Shown in pieces: positions 42,965 to 45,052 of a DNA stretch of 45,052 nt. How positions within the stretch are numbered: position 1 is the stretch's first letter; each line of letters starts with the position of its first letter. The position numbers and the translations under genes were made by a program. Below the pieces are notes generated by a model. The model ran no database searches, was not told the origin of the DNA, and saw only the letters and a program-made list of their open reading frames with translations. This DNA comes from a virus, in the IMG/VR virus record IMGVR_UViG_3300047311_000367, positions 1 to 45,052 of that record. One strand, 5' to 3'.

Positions 42965-43058
42965 TGATACACGCCCGTATCACTGGATAATCCTTATTCT
43001 ACCTACGTTTTTGAGGCGTAGGCCAGCAGAATGATACAGACCGTATCATCGGTGATAC
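42965..43058. promoter_or_regulatory. Cluster of TGATAC/GTATCA inverted half-sites upstream of terminase
   Basis: Half-sites lie at 42965-42970, 42977-42982, 43032-43037, 43043-43048 and 43053-43058, alternating in orientation. The pairs are TGATAC-6-GTATCA, TGATAC-5-GTATCA and GTATCA-4-TGATAC. Between them CCTACG...CGTAGG (about 43001-43021) forms a 6-bp hairpin. This is the only gap between the DUF2800 and terminase genes, so a dimeric regulator or the TerS packaging site could act here. Confidence 0.6.
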
Positions 43059-43063
43059 GCGGG

Positions 43064-44131
43064 CTATGCCGCCTTGAAAAGTTTATCGCACATCGCACGC
43101 GTCGCTTGTTGTTCGTCGGCTTTCTTTTCGCCTGCGCGTTCGAGTTCATCGTGTGAGTAGTAATCGACACGACGAGAACGTTTCAATTGCACAATGCGCA
43201 AACGGGGGTCGTTCATGTACTGCGCCATGAACAATTCAGATAGCGTCGCGTGATAGAACGACAACGTCGGTTCGCGTTTGAGTTCCACCGCTTTGTACAT
43301 TTGCGTCAAAACCGCGTAGTCGTGCAGCAATACCTCGAAATCACGCAACGCTCCGAACTGTTGAAACTCTTTCGCGCGCAACAACGTAAGGTCATGAGAT
43401 GAACATGTCAGGCGTGCAGGACAATGTCCGCAATGTCGCCCAGGCACTGTGTGTGATAGATGTGAAGCCCGAGCGCGCGCCACCTCTGTCGTCAAGCGCG
43501 CAGCACGTTCTTCAAACGACGCAAACGGCAGATCGACATACTTAACTTTTCCACCTGCAAAAGCACTTGGAGCCAGAATTGCCAAACGCACCGTCTCGAT
43601 CTCTCGGTAACCATCAAAAACGACTCGTCGCATCAAACTCTGCATAGCCAATATGGCATACCCTTCGATCTGCCTATTCGGATGTTCTCGACTGCCTATG
43701 TCGACAGGGCGTGCACCGAATTTAGCGTCTGTCACAAGGAACAATTTTGCCTGTGGAAACCACGCTGCCACGTCCAATGTACCGCCTACGTCTTCACCGA
43801 CGATTGCATGCGCACTGACGCGTTGTTCAAGCCATATAACGTGTGGGCGCTCGCCGACTGGAAAGATCGATACCAAGGCGTCTACAGCCTCGCGCGCAAG
43901 CATTAGTTGCCGTGCCGTTGGTATGCCATCGTATACGCTCACACGACCCCCTATAGCGCATGCAAAACGCTCGTGCAGCAGATGAGCGAACAATTGATGT
44001 TTGCGTGTCCCATCAATGGCGTAGACGGAATCTTCGTCTTGCTTGCCTGCACTAGAGGCCACTGACGCTGGACACAACGCCCAACGGTCGCGCGCACTCA
44101 TTGAGTACTTGGCTCTTTTAATGTCATTCAC
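43064..44131 (-). CDS. DUF2800 PD-(D/E)xK nuclease-like protein
   Basis: 355 residues from GTG 44131, with GGAGACG upstream. YSMSARDRWALCPASVASS at the N-terminus, ...GGTLDVAAWFPQAKLFLVTDAKFGARPVD (D-x-K core) and the late Cys set CGHCPARLTC match DUF2800, a Cas4/AddB-like nuclease with an iron-sulphur-type Cys cluster. It probably acts in replication or recombination with the polymerase and Enc34-like SSB, which DUF2800 accompanies in many phages. Confidence 0.82.
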   Translation of the reverse strand: MNDIKRAKYSMSARDRWALCPASVASSAGKQDEDSVYAIDGTRKHQLFAHLLHERFACAIGGRVSVYDGIPTARQLMLAREAVDALVSIFPVGERPHVIWLEQRVSAHAIVGEDVGGTLDVAAWFPQAKLFLVTDAKFGARPVDIGSREHPNRQIEGYAILAMQSLMRRVVFDGYREIETVRLAILAPSAFAGGKVKYVDLPFASFEERAARLTTEVARARASHLSHTVPGRHCGHCPARLTCSSHDLTLLRAKEFQQFGALRDFEVLLHDYAVLTQMYKAVELKREPTLSFYHATLSELFMAQYMNDPRLRIVQLKRSRRVDYYSHDELERAGEKKADEQQATRAMCDKLFKAA

Positions 44132-44618
44132 TGTCGTCTCCTACAAAGCATCCGGTCATTGTTATATAGCTGTCTCTGTGAACTTTGCTAGCTATTTTTT
44201 GTACAATTTTTTGAGCTTTGGGAGAACACTGACTGAGGTTATACAAAGCATCCTTTTTGAATTTATAGTGCTGCTCAAATAATAGTTTTATATCCTCACT
44301 ATCCAGATTGTTTAGACAGTTCGCAATTGATTCGTGATCGGCAACTATTTTGTTTTCATGTGTCGGTTCGAAGTGCATGACTTTTACGCCATTGCAAATG
44401 AACGTTCTTGGGAGTTTGTTCTCTTCTATGAGGTCACAAATTTTGCGTGATCGCGCTTTGACTGCCTCTTCGAGTTCGCGAATTTTTTTACGGTATGCGC
44501 GAATGTCTTTGAGGTCTGGGTAAATATCTGCCAAGACCGTAGGGTCAGCTTTGCAGATACGAGGGAGGGCAGATGCCCCCTTTTGGTATACCAGGGCGTT
44601 GAACTTTTTTTTAGCCAT
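44124..44618 (-). CDS. Hypothetical protein, first gene of the late operon
   Basis: 164 residues. Lys-rich N-terminus, helical middle (LKDIRAYRKKIRELEEAVKARSRKICDLIEENKLP) with coiled-coil heptads, then a small alpha/beta part. No family is certain; host-nuclease-inhibitor/Gam-like proteins share the coiled coil and the place before DUF2800. Overlaps DUF2800 by 8 bp. The conserved leader element precedes it. Confidence 0.6.
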   Translation of the reverse strand: MAKKKFNALVYQKGASALPRICKADPTVLADIYPDLKDIRAYRKKIRELEEAVKARSRKICDLIEENKLPRTFICNGVKVMHFEPTHENKIVADHESIANCLNNLDSEDIKLLFEQHYKFKKDALYNLSQCSPKAQKIVQKIASKVHRDSYITMTGCFVGDDSE

Positions 44619-44925
44619 GTTGACATGTACCTTTCTAAAGGTGGCGTCGGGCTTAGTGAATCCACGGAAGATGATACTTCATAACGTAGCGCCAGGCGAA
44701 GTATGACGAATGCATAAGGGCTCAGGCTTCCGTTAGGATGAATGAGCACTTGTGCATCATCTACCCTGTGCGGTGATGGTATCATCTTACAGGTTCACTT
44801 GTCAAGCTTTGAACACATATTACATTGTCATACACGAAAAGGGGTTATTTTTGTACGTTATTCAAGGTAAAAAATAGCATTTTGTCATATTCGACATTTT
44901 CCGAATTCTCTAAATAGCATTTTGT
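44619..44925. other. Non-coding region between the late operon start and the genome join
   Basis: Together with bases 1-126 this is the largest gene-free stretch. It holds leader element copy 1 (44650-44805), an ATGACAATGTAATA motif on the minus strand (about 44817-44830, also at about 29951-29964) and the first 17-bp repeats from 44872. No credible small gene was seen: minus-strand frames crossing it overlap the structured element. Confidence 0.7.
44650..44805 (-). ncRNA. Conserved structured leader element, copy 1
   Basis: Blocks identical to copy 2 lie at 44650-44662, 44755-44778 and 44793-44805. Between them GTATCATCTT (44779-44788) pairs perfectly with AAGATGATAC (44668-44677), forming helix P1. 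Relative to copy 2, three of the ten pairs have changed on both sides and none breaks pairing. Inside P1 lie a hairpin with an 11-position stem (44735-44745 with 44757-44767, one mismatch) and a CGC-CTG-GCG hairpin (about 44690-44698). TTCACT and AGTGAA in the end blocks may pair outside P1. TTGACA, 18 bp, TACCAT also fits a promoter; if that start is used, one P1 strand would not be transcribed. Confidence 0.7.
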
Positions 44926-45007
44926 CATGCAAATAGCGATTTATCATAAGACTAGGTAGTTAGTGCAATGACATATCTACATGCACGAAAAAATAGCATT
45001 TTGTCAT
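44872..45007. repeat. 17-bp direct repeats (iterons), candidate replication origin or operator array
   Basis: AAATAGCATTTTGTCAT occurs exactly at 44872-44888, 44912-44928 and 44991-45007. A copy with three mismatches lies at 44931-44947. Start-to-start spacings are 40, 19 and 60 bp, close to multiples of two helical turns, so bound proteins would sit on one face of the DNA. Because of the circular overlap the last two copies also appear at 6-22 and 66-82. A weaker relative ending in ATTGTCAT lies at about 44817-44830. The array is in AT-rich, gene-free DNA downstream of the primase-helicase and upstream of the late operon. An iteron-type origin or a repressor array both fit. Confidence 0.65.
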
Positions 45008-45052
45008 ATAAATAAGCCGATAGAATACTAAAACTAGTTACCACTCACCGGT
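44926..45052. repeat. Terminal direct repeat, right copy (assembly overlap)
   Basis: Second copy of bases 1-127, exact from start to end. Removing one copy gives a 44,925-bp circle in which the iteron region runs directly into the end of the primase-helicase gene. Confidence 0.95.

Noticed and set aside
44735-44767. Glutamine-riboswitch resemblance (TTCATCC...ACGGAAG) in leader copy 1
   Set aside because: The matching bases are not conserved in copy 2, so they cannot be the shared functional core.
44426-44785. Minus-strand open frame crossing the leader element
   Set aside because: It overlaps both the structured element and the start of a better supported gene in another frame.
44779-44805. 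Invertible promoter flanked by inverted repeats at the late leader
   Set aside because: The 10-bp arms would flip only part of the promoter, no recombinase gene is present, and compensatory divergence between copies fits RNA pairing better.
1-45052. tRNA genes, CRISPR arrays and insertion sequences
   Set aside because: No cloverleaf-like sequence, regularly spaced repeat array or transposase was noticed; a tRNAscan-SE run would be the decisive check for tRNAs.

Overview
The window is one complete phage genome assembled as a circle. Bases 44926-45052 repeat bases 1-127 exactly. A 127-bp exact overlap is what a k=127 assembler leaves when it closes a circular or circularly permuted molecule, so the real unit is about 44,925 bp. 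The virus is a tailed phage with a contractile tail: DUF3383 sheath, DUF3277 tube, gp25/W-like, J-like and DUF2612 baseplate proteins, and a Gp138-type spike. A GH19 endolysin, AGGAG-type ribosome sites and sigma70-like promoters point to a Gram-negative host, probably proteobacterial. No integrase, excisionase, tRNA gene or CRISPR array was seen, so a virulent lifestyle is likely. The gene order resembles the ~45-48 kb Bcep781/AP22-like myoviruses; this comparison is from memory, not from a search.

Layout. (1) 127-2568, minus: a primase-helicase (replication). (2) 2569-2777: a divergent control region with a promoter and a nested, pseudoknot-like inverted repeat. (3) 2778-18319, plus: the early/middle region. 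It begins with small AT-rich genes that include three families of tandem paralogues, an RMF-like protein, MazG, an XRE regulator and a cupin. It continues with an SF2 helicase, a family A DNA polymerase, a protein with an SSB-type C-terminal tip, an Enc34-like ssDNA-binding protein, a DUF1064 nuclease, a double HU/IHF-like protein and DUF3310. (4) 18321-18346: a perfect palindrome between converging transcription units, probably a two-way terminator. (5) 18346-44618, minus: the late region. Read in its own direction it runs DUF2800 nuclease, small and large terminase, portal, minor head protein, protease/scaffold, decoration protein, capsid, connectors, sheath, tube, tail chaperones (with a -1 frameshift), tape measure, baseplate, fibre, lysis genes and a last fibre-like gene. 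A plus-strand cassette (37283-38552: thymidylate synthase and two small genes) interrupts it. (6) 44619-45052 and 1-126: an AT-rich intergenic region with 17-bp direct repeats, a candidate replication origin.

The most unusual signal is a ~150-bp element present twice, at 44650-44805 and 29777-29923, each just upstream of a late minus-strand gene block. Three short blocks are identical (13, 24 and 13 nt). The sequence between them has diverged but keeps a perfect 10-bp helix with three compensatory base-pair changes. This is strong evidence for a conserved folded RNA. The second copy lies directly after an intrinsic terminator and heads the tail operon. A cis-acting leader, for example a put-like antitermination RNA, is a reasonable hypothesis. 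A third control region at 2653-2760 has its own pseudoknot-like architecture and shares two short motifs with this element.
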